Assembly: GCA_020720325.1 (NCBI GenBank)
Contig: DYOW01000020.1
Coordinates: 1-32,998 of the forward strand
DNA: 32,998 nucleotides
DNA from: Desulfobulbus propionicus
GTDB lineage: Bacteria > Desulfobacterota > Dissulfuribacteria > Dissulfuribacterales > DYOW01
Direction: 5' to 3'
The notes beneath the pieces were generated by a model that worked only from the letters and a program-made list of their open reading frames with translations, was not told the DNA's origin and searched no databases. Both the position numbers and the translations under genes were made by a program. Shown piece by piece: positions 1-7,459 of this stretch (the first letter of the stretch is position 1; the number at the start of each line of letters is the position of its first letter).

Positions 1-424
1 CCCTTCTTGCATCGGTTAAGCCTAAGTTTGGAAGGTCAAATCTTGGAGCGCCAGCTCCTGCATTGTAGCTTGTTGCATCGTTAAAAAGCGCTCTACCCTG
101 GTTGCCAGAAGCAAGATGTCCTGCCACGTCAAAGCTTACGATATCTTTGTTAGTTGTTGGTCTTGTGAAGTTTCTTTCAAGACAGCATGTATTAGAAGCA
201 GCTGTAGAAGCCTTTGTCCAATATCTGTAGTGAAGTGAAGTTGCTGCTGCTGCCCTGTTAGCTGTGATAACAGAAACAACAGTTGAAACATTACCTGTGT
301 TTGAATTGATGTAAGGGAAAAGGATAGGACCATTTCCACCTGTTACAGCGGAAGAAATTGATGCAGTAGCGATTGTTGCTACACCTGCAATTAATCCTAA
401 AATTGTTTTTCTCATTTTAGACAT
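1..424 (-). CDS. Secreted surface protein, N-terminal part (cut by window edge)
   Basis: An open frame of 141 codons reads leftwards from ATG at 424 to the window edge with no stop, so the C-terminus is missing. AGGAGG at 433-438 lies 8 nt before the ATG, a strong ribosome site that fixes the start. The protein begins MSKMRKT followed by a hydrophobic stretch rich in Ala, Ile and Gly, ending near SSA at about residue 27: a typical Sec signal peptide. The mature part is rich in Thr, Ser, Asn and Ala, and has a Cys-Cys pair near residue 78. It opens with a segment (GPILFPYI, then VSTVVSVITAN) of the kind seen in unnamed exported proteins of Deltaproteobacteria. Many codons favour A/T and GCA/ACA. 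I do not recognise a named family; surface or S-layer-like protein is only an inference from the signal peptide, composition and strong translation signals. Confidence 0.8.
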   Translation of the reverse strand, partial: MSKMRKTILGLIAGVATIATASISSAVTGGNGPILFPYINSNTGNVSTVVSVITANRAAAATSLHYRYWTKASTAASNTCCLERNFTRPTTNKDIVSFDVAGHLASGNQGRALFNDATSYNAGAGAPRFDLPNLGLTDARR

Positions 425-552
425 TTTTTAAACCTCCTATGGTATTAAATAAAATTTTTTTTAATTTAAAATTTTGCCTTTATAAAACTTTTAAGCTACC
501 TTTAGCTCTCGACCTCCTGACGCCCTCCTGCTAACCACCTCCTTTCTAACAT
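425..552 (-). promoter_or_regulatory. Untranslated leader with repeated AGGAGG motifs and a possible 16-codon ORF
   Basis: Read on the minus strand, the leader of the secreted protein carries three exact AGGAGG motifs (538-543, 524-529, 513-518) within 31 nt, then the true ribosome site at 433-438. A small hairpin follows the cluster (stem AGCTA/TAGCT, 494-507, loop AAGG). A 16-codon frame, ATG at 552 to TAA at 502, spans all three motifs (begins MLERRW) but has no ribosome site of its own. Repeated GGA elements in a leader are the usual layout of CsrA/RsmA targets; that reading is inference. The rest of 425-733 is very AT-rich and holds only the promoter candidate listed next. Confidence 0.4.
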
Positions 553-626
553 TATTTTATAATTTCTAAAAGACTTTTCGGCTTTTTAAATAAAAGCATA
601 AAAGATTTTTTATCATCTTAACTTTT

Positions 627-661
627 ATTCTATCATTAATTTAATTTTTTTAATTTGTCAA
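627..661 (-). promoter_or_regulatory. Candidate sigma-70 promoter for the secreted protein
   Basis: On the minus strand a perfect TTGACA box (661-656) is followed 17 nt later by TAATGA (638-633) and then TAGAAT (632-627). A second TTGACA (715-710) with TATAAA 15 nt downstream lies further up. Both sit in the AT-rich gap after the glycosyltransferase gene, so the secreted protein probably has its own promoter and a leader of about 200 nt. The match is by eye only, in a region where A/T boxes arise by chance. Confidence 0.35.
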
Positions 662-733
662 GCACTAAATAAAAAGCTTTTCAAAAAATTTATAACAGAG
701 ATCTTTTTTTGTCAATAAAAAAATTTCCTATGG

Positions 734-1855
734 CTAAAAAATTCTCTGTAATTTTTTGTCCCATACCCTAATTGAAAGATTTTTTTTAATAAAATTACTC
801 ATCAATTTTTTTTCATAATGAGTATAATTTTTTTTTATTAGTTTGTCAATAATACCTCTTATTTTTTTTTGTGGCAATATTTTTTTATCACCATCCTCAA
901 TATTTAAAAAAAAACCTCTGTCTATTATATATTTTGCCAGTTCAATATCGCTTAAAAAACCCTCAGATCTTCCAACCACAGGGCAACCGCAGGAAAGCGC
1001 CTCAGCGGCTACAAGACCAAAACCTTCATAATAAGAAGGAAAAAAAAGAAAATCTACAATATTATAGATTTTATTAAGCTCTTTCTTATCAATATCCTTT
1101 AAATAAATTATATTTCCATTACATAAAGGATTTCCACCGCCTGAACAACCAACAATAATCCATAAAATATCCTGATTTTCATTTATCACATCTTCAAAAA
1201 GCTTAGTTCCCTTGGCCTCTTCCCATCTGCCCACAAAAAGTCCTATTTTTCTCTCTCCAAAATCATACTTTTTTTTGATTTCTAAAACATCTTTTGCAGG
1301 TAAAGGCTTAAAAACATCCGTATTCACAGGATTATTAATCTTAAATATCTTTTGGGGAGGTAGCTCATAATATTCAATAAGTTGATCTTTCACACTTTCG
1401 CTCACTGCAATAATGGCATCAGAACCCTTTATGGCATTTTTTTCAAATATATCCCCCACAACATGTCGCAACTCCCAATATGTCGCATCTGGCACAAATT
1501 TCCTTACTGCCTCTGCATAATATGGGTGCACTGAATGAAACACAGTGTAGGTTTTAACCTTTTTATCAATAAATCCACCACCGTAATAACCATTTAAAAT
1601 AACAATATCATCCCTGTTAAATGATAATTTTTCTGCATACTGCCCGGCCTGATAAACCCTTCCAAGCCATTCATTATATATATGCAATTCATTTTGAAAA
1701 TCTTCAGCATAAACAAAAAGAACATTATAGCCGTAATCTCTGAGGATATCTTTCAGATATTGATTAAATGTCTCTATCCCTCCTGTATGGGTTTCAATAT
1801 TAAAGCCAGTAACTACAACTGCCTTTTTTTGTTCTTTTTTTCTAAAAAAAATCAA
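734..1855 (-). CDS. Glycosyltransferase family 4 protein
   Basis: A 373-residue GT-B fold retaining glycosyltransferase that would move a sugar from an activated nucleotide sugar to a growing glycan at the cytoplasmic face of the membrane. The N-terminal half has the GT4 acceptor-domain look, including THTGGIETF near residue 24. The C-terminal half has the donor-domain signature: IGLFVGRWEEAKG near residue 205, then FFPSYYEGFGLVAAEALSCGCPVVG, which carries the E-x7-E motif. The start is TTG at 1855; GAGGT at 1864-1868 lies about 9 nt before it and no ATG fits near the family's normal N-terminus. It is transcribed away from the sigma-54 gene on the other strand and stands alone. Donor and acceptor cannot be told from sequence; a role in surface polysaccharide is likely given the other glycan genes in the window. 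Confidence 0.88.
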   Translation of the reverse strand: MIFFRKKEQKKAVVVTGFNIETHTGGIETFNQYLKDILRDYGYNVLFVYAEDFQNELHIYNEWLGRVYQAGQYAEKLSFNRDDIVILNGYYGGGFIDKKVKTYTVFHSVHPYYAEAVRKFVPDATYWELRHVVGDIFEKNAIKGSDAIIAVSESVKDQLIEYYELPPQKIFKINNPVNTDVFKPLPAKDVLEIKKKYDFGERKIGLFVGRWEEAKGTKLFEDVINENQDILWIIVGCSGGGNPLCNGNIIYLKDIDKKELNKIYNIVDFLFFPSYYEGFGLVAAEALSCGCPVVGRSEGFLSDIELAKYIIDRGFFLNIEDGDKKILPQKKIRGIIDKLIKKNYTHYEKKLMSNFIKKNLSIRVWDKKLQRIF

Positions 1856-2013
1856 TTTGTTTTACCTCATTAATGCTTGCCAAAAGACATGCTTAATTTT
1901 AATACTTCATATTTTTTTTGCAAATATTTTGATTTTATCGATAAAAACAACATAATAAACCCAAATAAAATATTGCCTTTACTTTAATATTTTGAAACTA
2001 AAGTAAAATAATA

Positions 2014-2030
2014 TTGGCATAAATATTGCT
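2014..2030 (+). promoter_or_regulatory. Sigma-54 (RpoN) promoter candidate
   Basis: TTGGCATAAATATTGCT matches the sigma-54 consensus (TGGCAC-N5-TTGCW) with the invariant GG (2016-2017) and GC (2028-2029) exactly 12 nt apart. Transcription would start near 2041, leaving a leader of about 43 nt before the ATG at 2084, with a ribosome site at 2071-2075. Placement, spacing and the absence of a competing sigma-70 promoter make this one of the better regulatory calls here. It implies control by an AAA+ enhancer-binding protein encoded elsewhere. Confidence 0.6.
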
Positions 2031-2083
2031 TAACTTATTTTGAAATATTTTTAAACAATTTTTTCATAGAAGGAGAACTATAT

Positions 2084-2911
2084 ATGCAAATTAATACATT
2101 ATCAGGCATGAGTCCCTTAAAAAATAGATTACTTGCAAAATCCCAGGAAAACATCAACAATAATAATTTTAGCAATCTTTTAGACCAAAATATCGCCCCC
2201 AAAAAAACAACGCAGGCACAAACCGTTAGTTCTTCAGTTCCTGCTTCTTTTGAACTGGAGAACAGCTCTTTATCAAATATCAGCGCTTTGACATCCAACT
2301 CCGCCAACACATCTTCAATAGCCTCTTCAACAACCTCCCAAGCAGAACAAACAGCGCCTTTGGTAATTGATCCATCGGATATCTCAGAAAAAAATGCCAC
2401 CTCCGACGCTGTGCAGGTTAAAATAAACGGAGATACCATGACTTTTTCCGTTGATATGAGCAAAACAGACAATGTTAGCATAACTGTCAAAAAAAATGAC
2501 GATGGCTCTTTCACGTTTAATATTACGGATTCAGGGGACACTGACGGTGACTCAACAATAGACAACACTACCGATGAAACTACAGATAGCGAAACATCTT
2601 CTGATCCCACAGCGCCAACCACACCTACAACTAATCCAACTACCCCAGCCACTACTGACAATTCCTTTGAGCTTTTTGATGAGGAATGGATGATAGAAGG
2701 GCATGATTATAGCAATTCTGATCCAGCTTACAGCCCTGTTACAGGTAATAACCTGAATGTTACAATGGGGAATTTTGTAAAAATGATGGATCGCGCCTCC
2801 TGGGATCCTGTCACAAAAACACATCTTGGCACACCTACAGGACAGTCCTGGGTACAGTTTCAATATATGCTAGCCTCAGGTCTTGATCCTTATGTTACCT
2901 TATTCTATTAA
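2084..2911 (+). CDS. Ser/Thr-rich low-complexity protein of unknown function
   Basis: A 275-residue protein with no signal peptide or membrane segment. AGGAG at 2071-2075 sets the ATG start. Residues 1-45 contain an amphipathic part (MSPLKNRLLAK, then FSNLLDQN); 45-95 are Ser/Thr/Asn-rich and look disordered; 97-150 form alternating polar/hydrophobic strands (VQVKING, VSITVKK, SFTFNIT); 150-190 are an acidic Thr/Pro linker; 195-275 are more ordered and aromatic (GQSWVQFQYMLASGLDPYV). The N-terminal pattern and disordered middle resemble flagellar hook-length or hook-associated proteins in general style, and the sigma-54 promoter upstream fits a motility or surface gene, but I see no decisive motif. 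I would leave it as hypothetical. Confidence 0.75.
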   Translation: MQINTLSGMSPLKNRLLAKSQENINNNNFSNLLDQNIAPKKTTQAQTVSSSVPASFELENSSLSNISALTSNSANTSSIASSTTSQAEQTAPLVIDPSDISEKNATSDAVQVKINGDTMTFSVDMSKTDNVSITVKKNDDGSFTFNITDSGDTDGDSTIDNTTDETTDSETSSDPTAPTTPTTNPTTPATTDNSFELFDEEWMIEGHDYSNSDPAYSPVTGNNLNVTMGNFVKMMDRASWDPVTKTHLGTPTGQSWVQFQYMLASGLDPYVTLFY

Positions 2912-2925
2912 AAATTAATTTAACT

Positions 2926-3008
2926 CTGATTATTGATTACTTCGTCAGGTTGCATTATTTTTTTTGTAGAGAAGCATAAGCGCGTCCCTACAAGATAAGT
3001 GTAATCAG
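2926..3008. repeat. Nested inverted repeat, possible MITE or hairpin element
   Basis: In the non-coding stretch 2912-3500, an outer inverted repeat (CTGATTA 2926-2932 / TAATCAG 3002-3008; the alternative TGATTAC 2934-2940 / GTAATCA 3001-3007 also pairs) encloses an inner one (TTGTAG 2964-2969 / CTACAA 2988-2993) with a GC-richer centre unlike its surroundings. The 83-nt unit could be a small non-autonomous element or the 3' hairpin of the preceding gene. It is not a classic terminator because no T run follows the 3' arm. Confidence 0.35.
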
Positions 3009-3220
3009 GGTTTAATTAAGTATTTTTCTTGCCCGGCTGTTTTTTCCTACCGGAATAAAATCAGGAATTTTTTTCCCAATTCATTGAATGTTGCCTAAAT
3101 ATAAAGCCATCATCCACACACACTGAACGGCTGAGAAAATTTATATTCTCTTTTTCAAGATAATGGTAGAGCAGCAAAAACTTTCTTTTTTTTATTCATT
3201 TAGTTGATATAAAAAAAATG

Positions 3221-3249
3221 TTGCAAAAATTCTTTCTTAATGATATAAA
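3221..3249 (+). promoter_or_regulatory. Candidate sigma-70 promoter for the rpsB operon
   Basis: TTGCAA (3221-3226) and TATAAA (3244-3249) are separated by exactly 17 nt, about 250 nt upstream of rpsB. The long AT-rich leader that would result (3257-3500) holds no gene and no RNA family I recognise; a long rpsB leader is common because S2 often represses its own mRNA. Apart from this promoter and the inverted repeat before it, I see nothing definite in 2912-3500. Confidence 0.4.
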
Positions 3250-3500
3250 TATCTTTTTTATATTTTGAAAAATTTCTGATTAATTTTTCCAGTGTTTTAT
3301 TCCGTTATAAGCCTGACACAGACATAATGTAAAATTATTTTCAATGAAAATATATAGTGTTAAACGAATTAATATTACCAGAAAATTAATCAGTAACGAA
3401 AAAAATCTAATAAACATGCCTTAACTACCCTTATGGTGCCAATAAATTTGGTTAGCGGGTTTTAAAAAGGCAGAAGAAAACAACCATAAAAGGAGAAAAA

Positions 3501-4343
3501 ATGAACTATCTTACAATGAAAAACCTGCTTGAAGCAGGCGTGCATTTCGGACATCAGACAAGAAGATGGAATCCAAAGATGAAACCATATATCTTTGGGG
3601 CAAGAAACGGCATTTATATCATAGACCTTCAGCAGACAGTAAAATTTTACAGGGAAGCCCATGACTTCGTATATAATCTTGCTGCAAAGAACGGTACTAT
3701 TTTGTTTGTGGGAACAAAAAAACAGGCTCAGGATGCTGTGGCAGAAGAGGCAGTGAGATGCCAGATGCCTTATATAAATTTCCGCTGGCTTGGCGGTACG
3801 CTTACAAATTTTATTACTGTCCAGAAAAGCATCAATAAACTCAAAAAAATTGAGTCAATGTTCAATGACGGCACAATCGAACGTTTTACAAAAAAAGAAA
3901 TTCTTATGATGAGCAAACAAAAAGAAAGACTCAATATGTCCCTTGGCGGCATAAAAAATATGGAAAAACTTCCTGATGCCCTTTTTATTATTGACTCAAA
4001 TGAAGAATCCATCGCCGTTAAAGAGGCAAACAAACTTGGAATAACTGTTGTGGCTGTTGTTGATACCAATTGTGACCCCGAGGGCGTTGACTATATCATT
4101 CCCGGCAATGACGATGCAATAAGGGCAATAAAGCTCATTTCAAGCCGCATTGCGGATGCAGTCATTGAAGGAAAGGCAAAATACAACGAATCAATCCAAA
4201 GCCTTACCGATAAGAAAGAGACTGCTGAAACCTTCTTTCAGGAAGCGGAAGAAGGCATTGAGCCGGATACTTCAGGACAGATTGAAGAAGTTTCGCAAAA
4301 TGAGATTGTTGAAGAAACAGTTGCTGAGGAAGAAAATTTTTAA
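3501..4343 (+). CDS. rpsB: 30S ribosomal protein S2
   Basis: Small-subunit protein S2, which joins the body and head of the 30S subunit and recruits S1. The N-terminus [28 protein letters not shown] carries the S2 signature; [24 protein letters not shown] and the later [10 protein letters not shown] segment (about residue 185) are family hallmarks. At 280 residues it is longer than the usual 230-250 because of an acidic Glu-rich tail from about residue 235 that looks disordered. AGGAG at 3491-3495 is 5 nt before the ATG. It leads the classic rpsB-tsf-pyrH-frr block, 87 nt ahead of tsf, and is probably the first gene of that transcript. Confidence 0.98.
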   Translation: MNYLTMKNLLEAGVHFGHQTRRWNPKMKPYIFGARNGIYIIDLQQTVKFYREAHDFVYNLAAKNGTILFVGTKKQAQDAVAEEAVRCQMPYINFRWLGGTLTNFITVQKSINKLKKIESMFNDGTIERFTKKEILMMSKQKERLNMSLGGIKNMEKLPDALFIIDSNEESIAVKEANKLGITVVAVVDTNCDPEGVDYIIPGNDDAIRAIKLISSRIADAVIEGKAKYNESIQSLTDKKETAETFFQEAEEGIEPDTSGQIEEVSQNEIVEETVAEEENF

Positions 4344-4430
4344 TATAGCTTCAAATATATTAAAAAAAATTACTTAAAAAATTAAACTTTATTCTTTATT
4401 AAATATTAAAAAGTTATAAGGAGGAGGATT

Positions 4431-5027
4431 ATGGCAGAAATAGCTGCAGCTACAGTAAAAGAACTTAGGGATCGCACAAATGCGGGAATGATGGATTGCA
4501 AAAAGGCTCTTTCGGAAACAAACGGCGATATTGAAAAGGCAGTTGCATGGCTCAGACAAAAAGGCCTTGCAGTCGCTGCAAAAAGAGCTGGAAGGGCAAC
4601 ATCAGAAGGAACAATCCAGACCTATATCCATTCTAACAATAAATTAGGCGTTATGGTTGAAGTTAATTCCGAAACAGATTTTGTTGCGAAAACAGACCAG
4701 TTTATTCAATTTGCAAAGGATATTGCAATGCACATTGCAGCTACCAATCCTGTTTGTATCACAAAGGAAGAAATGCCTCAGGATGTTCTTGAAAAAGAAA
4801 AAGACATATATAGAAATCAGGCTCTTGAGTCAGGAAAACCTGCAAATATCGTTGAAAAGATGATTGAAGGAAGGGTTGAAAAATACTATAAAGAAGTTTG
4901 CCTTATGGAACAGCCTTTTGTTAAAGATCCTAATATAACAATTAAAGATATGCTTAATGACCTTATAGCAAAACTTGGAGAAAGCATAACTATAAGAAGA
5001 TATGTAAGATTTCAGGTAGGAAATTAA
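4431..5027 (+). CDS. tsf: Translation elongation factor Ts
   Basis: Nucleotide-exchange factor that releases GDP from EF-Tu. The N-terminal UBA-like helix bundle is clear (VKELRDRTNAGMMDCKKALSE, then DIEKAVAWLRQKG), followed by the EF-Tu-contacting SETDFVAKTDQF motif near residue 80. At 198 residues it is the short, single-core form found in several lineages rather than the roughly 280-residue E. coli type; the C-terminal half-repeat is absent. A very strong GGAGGAGG precedes the ATG at 4431. It follows rpsB with an 87-nt AT-rich gap, the conserved arrangement. Confidence 0.97.
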   Translation: MAEIAAATVKELRDRTNAGMMDCKKALSETNGDIEKAVAWLRQKGLAVAAKRAGRATSEGTIQTYIHSNNKLGVMVEVNSETDFVAKTDQFIQFAKDIAMHIAATNPVCITKEEMPQDVLEKEKDIYRNQALESGKPANIVEKMIEGRVEKYYKEVCLMEQPFVKDPNITIKDMLNDLIAKLGESITIRRYVRFQVGN

Positions 5028-5156
5028 TTAAATAAAGAAAATAAGTGTAAAGCTAAAAAAGCTTTAGTGTTAACTTAAAGGAATCATTATAATTAAAATT
5101 TCCTCTAACTTAACATTAACTTTGCGCTTAAACCTATTATTATAAAACTGATTTAC

Positions 5157-5176
5157 GGGCAGGTCAAACACTGCCC
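5157..5176 (+). promoter_or_regulatory. Hairpin just upstream of pyrH
   Basis: GGGCAG (5157-5162) and CTGCCC (5171-5176) form a perfect 6-bp GC stem with an 8-nt loop, ending 20 nt before the pyrH ATG. In this AT-rich gap such a stem stands out. The trailing TGTTTAT is too short of T for a convincing intrinsic terminator, so attenuation, mRNA processing or translational control of pyrH are all possible. A second weaker hairpin (AAAGCT/AGCTTT) lies near 5051-5066. Confidence 0.45.
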
Positions 5177-5196
5177 TGTTTATAAAAATTAAAAAA

Positions 5197-5913
5197 ATGT
5201 CAGAAAATCCCAAATATAAAAGAGTTTTATTAAAATTAAGCGGTGAAGCCCTTGCCGGAGATAAAGATTTTGGTGTCTCCATTGAAACCCTTGAAAGAAT
5301 TGCGGAAGAAATCTGCTCGGTAAGAAATAAAGCTATTGAAATAGCCATTGTTGTGGGTGGAGGGAATATTTTCCGTGGTGTTAAAGGCGCTGCCGCAGGC
5401 ATGGACAGGGCCACAGCAGATAATGTTGGTATGCTTGCCACCCTTATTAATTCAATTATATTACAGGATGCCTTAATAAGGACAGGCGCGGATGTTTTTG
5501 TCATGTCTGCCATTGATGTGGGAAGAATGGTAGAGCCTTTTGTAAGAACAAGGGCTATTTCGCTTCTTGAACAAGGGAAAATACTCATTTTTGCCGCTGG
5601 CACTGGTCATCCTTATTTTACAACCGATACTGCCGCCGCATTAAGGGCTCTTGAAATTAATGCAAACTGCCTTATGAAAGCCACAAATGTTGACGGAATC
5701 TATGACAAAGACCCCAGAAAATTTCAGGATGCGAAAAAAATTAAAGAAATAACATACCAGGAAGTTCTGGAAAAAGGTCTCAAGGTTATGGATGCCGCCT
5801 CAATTTCACTTGCAAAGGATGCTTGTCTGCCGGTGTTTGTCTTTAACCTTAACATAAAAGGGAACATTCAAAAAGCTCTGACAGGCGAGGATATTGGTTC
5901 TCTTGTTCTTTAA
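5197..5913 (+). CDS. pyrH: Uridylate (UMP) kinase
   Basis: Bacterial hexameric UMP kinase of the amino-acid-kinase fold, making UDP from UMP and ATP; it feeds all pyrimidine nucleotides. Signatures: KRVLLKLSGEALAG at the N-terminus (phosphate loop), AIVVGGGNIFRGVKG near residue 50, DNVGMLATLIN, and DGIYDKDPRK near residue 168 for nucleotide binding. The 238-residue length is standard. The ATG at 5197 has no visible Shine-Dalgarno sequence and an in-frame stop lies at 5149-5151 with no ATG between, so this start is forced. It lies 169 nt after tsf, with the GC hairpin in between. Confidence 0.97.
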   Translation: MSENPKYKRVLLKLSGEALAGDKDFGVSIETLERIAEEICSVRNKAIEIAIVVGGGNIFRGVKGAAAGMDRATADNVGMLATLINSIILQDALIRTGADVFVMSAIDVGRMVEPFVRTRAISLLEQGKILIFAAGTGHPYFTTDTAAALRALEINANCLMKATNVDGIYDKDPRKFQDAKKIKEITYQEVLEKGLKVMDAASISLAKDACLPVFVFNLNIKGNIQKALTGEDIGSLVL

Positions 5914-5920
5914 TAACTTT

Positions 5921-5973
5921 AGTAAAGTCTGATTAATTGTTAAAGGGAAACTTTTTATAAATCAGATATTACT
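5921..5973 (+). other. Imperfect long hairpin between pyrH and frr
   Basis: AGTAA (5921-5925) and TCTGATT (5928-5934) pair with AATCAGA (5960-5966) and TTACT (5969-5973), with a 2-nt internal loop, and a small inner stem AAAG/CTTT (5942-5945/5951-5954). The structure starts 8 nt after the pyrH stop. No T run follows on the plus strand, so it may be a 3' stabiliser or processing site rather than an intrinsic terminator. Confidence 0.35.
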
Positions 5974-6041
5974 TTAATAAAAAAATATTTAAATAAAATT
6001 AGAACAATTCATATTTAATTAAATATATATAAAAAACTCTT

Positions 6042-6070
6042 AAAAAAAATAAATTATCCTTTATTATAAT
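6042..6070 (+). promoter_or_regulatory. Possible promoter for frr
   Basis: A perfect TATAAT lies at 6065-6070, about 47 nt before the frr ATG, in the 203-nt gap after pyrH. The -35 region is only A-rich with no good TTGACA match, so this is a weak call resting on the -10 box and the size of the gap. Confidence 0.28.
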
Positions 6071-6116
6071 ACACTATTTATTATCTGTTTTTTGCCAAAG
6101 GAGTTAAAAATCAATT

Positions 6117-6686
6117 ATGGAAACCAATATAAAAAATGACATCTTAAATGATACAAAACAAAAAATGGAAAAGGCAGTGGAATCCTTTGAGCGTGAATTA
6201 TCCAAGGTTCGCACAGGAAGGGCAACCCCTGCTCTTCTCGATGGAATCAGGGTTGATTACTACGGAACCCCTACTCCTTTAAGCCAGGTTGCCAGCGTAT
6301 CCGTCCCCGAAAGCCGTCAGATGGTCATTCAACCATGGGATACAACCGTTATCGCTCAGATAGAAAAGGCAATCCAGAAATCTGATCTTGGTCTTACACC
6401 TACATCTGACGGTAAGATTGTAAGGATTAATATACCAGCTCTTTCCGAACAAAGAAGAAAAGACCTTGTTAAATCAACCAAAAAGATTGCCGAAGACAGC
6501 AGGGTTATTTTAAGAAACATCAGAAGAGATATAAATGAAAAACTGAAAAACCTAAAAAAAGATAAATCCATATCCGAAGACGATCAGTTTAAATTGCAGG
6601 ATGACACTCAAAAGCTCACTGACAATTATATCAAAAAGATTGATGAAATTCTTCTTGCCAAAGAAAATGAAATAATGGAATTTTAA
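6117..6686 (+). CDS. frr: Ribosome recycling factor
   Basis: Splits post-termination ribosomes together with EF-G. The 189-residue protein has the three-helix-bundle sequence with [34 protein letters not shown] near residues 29-62 (the conserved hinge region), the [13 protein letters not shown] segment, and [26 protein letters not shown] near residue 113-140. Length is normal (about 185). The nearest ribosome site, AAAGGAG at 6097-6103, is 13 nt from the ATG, longer than usual; a TAA at 6105-6107 excludes any earlier ATG. It sits in its conserved place after pyrH and 50 nt before uppS. Confidence 0.97.
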   Translation: METNIKNDILNDTKQKMEKAVESFERELSKVRTGRATPALLDGIRVDYYGTPTPLSQVASVSVPESRQMVIQPWDTTVIAQIEKAIQKSDLGLTPTSDGKIVRINIPALSEQRRKDLVKSTKKIAEDSRVILRNIRRDINEKLKNLKKDKSISEDDQFKLQDDTQKLTDNYIKKIDEILLAKENEIMEF

Positions 6687-6713
6687 TAACTTATTAAAAA
6701 GATTACACTGACC

Positions 6714-6730
6714 AAAGAGGATATCTCTTT
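6714..6730 (+). promoter_or_regulatory. Hairpin covering a Shine-Dalgarno-like GAGG before uppS
   Basis: AAAGAG (6714-6719) pairs perfectly with CTCTTT (6725-6730), loop GATAT. The stem contains the only GAGG near the uppS start, and the ATG follows 6 nt after the 3' arm. Folding would hide the ribosome site while bringing it closer to the ATG. Whether it regulates uppS is inference. Confidence 0.35.
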
Positions 6731-6736
6731 TTAACT

Positions 6737-7459
6737 ATGGAACTCCCTTTTGAATTGCAAAAAATACCCCTGCATGTTGCCATTATCATGGATGGAAACG
6801 GAAGATGGGCAAAAAAAAGAGCCCTTCCCAGGATAATGGGTCATAAAAAAGGGGTTAAGGCTGTGCAGGATACTGTGGAATTTGCGCGGGAAATAGGCAT
6901 AAAAGCCCTTACCCTTTATGCATTCTCCAAGGAAAACTGGCAACGTCCCCAAGAAGAAGTCAATGCGCTTATGGAGCTTCTTATAGAATACCTTGACTCT
7001 CAACTAGAAAAACTTCTCAAAAACAGGATTGCATTAAAAACAATAGGTGAAACCCATTTGCTTCCGGAAAAAGTCCGTGACAAACTCAATTTAACCATTG
7101 AAAAAACCCGTAATAACAAAGATATGACCCTTGTTCTTGCCCTTAGTTACAGCTCACAAAGTGAAATAGTAAGGGCAGCTAAAAAATTTGCCGCTATGTG
7201 CATAAAGAAAGAAGATATTCCGGATAGTCTTAATGAAGAAAAATTCAAAGCGCTCCTTGATACCTCAGGTCTCCCTGAGCTTGATCTCATAATAAGGACA
7301 AGCGGAGAACTAAGGTTAAGCAATTTTTTGCTTTATCAGGCAGCATATGCCGAGCTATATATGACAAAGACAATGTGGCCTGATTTTGATAAACAAGAAT
7401 TTGTAAAAGCGCTTAATGATTACGCCGCAAGAGAAAGACGCTTCGGCGCTATTTCCTGA
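6737..7459 (+). CDS. uppS: Undecaprenyl diphosphate synthase (cis-prenyltransferase)
   Basis: Condenses isopentenyl diphosphate onto farnesyl diphosphate with cis geometry to give the C55 carrier of peptidoglycan and surface glycans. Motifs in order: HVAIIMDGNGRWAKKR with catalytic Asp19, GHKKGVKAVQ, TLYAFSKENWQRP near residue 67, and LDLIIRTSGELRLSNFLLYQAAYAELY with the C-terminal binding residues. Length 240 is typical. Its stop codon overlaps the cdsA start (TGATG at 7457-7461), so the two are translationally coupled. Local position after frr is the widespread arrangement. Confidence 0.96.
   Translation: MELPFELQKIPLHVAIIMDGNGRWAKKRALPRIMGHKKGVKAVQDTVEFAREIGIKALTLYAFSKENWQRPQEEVNALMELLIEYLDSQLEKLLKNRIALKTIGETHLLPEKVRDKLNLTIEKTRNNKDMTLVLALSYSSQSEIVRAAKKFAAMCIKKEDIPDSLNEEKFKALLDTSGLPELDLIIRTSGELRLSNFLLYQAAYAELYMTKTMWPDFDKQEFVKALNDYAARERRFGAIS

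Noticed and set aside
513-543. AGGAGG repeats as a CRISPR-like array
   Set aside because: Repeats are only 6 nt with 5-8 nt between them; no direct repeat of CRISPR size and no cas gene exists in the window.
2035-2661. Open frame of 208 codons on the minus strand opposite the Ser/Thr-rich gene
   Set aside because: Its Val/Ser-rich low complexity is the antisense image of the Thr/Asp-rich plus-strand protein; the plus strand has the promoter and ribosome site.
3031-3052. CCGG...CCGG near 3032-3052 as a terminator
   Set aside because: Only a 4-bp stem and the T run lies in the loop, not after the stem.
2912-3500. A tRNA or riboswitch in the gap before rpsB
   Set aside because: No cloverleaf, no CCA end, and no recognisable conserved riboswitch core could be found by eye.
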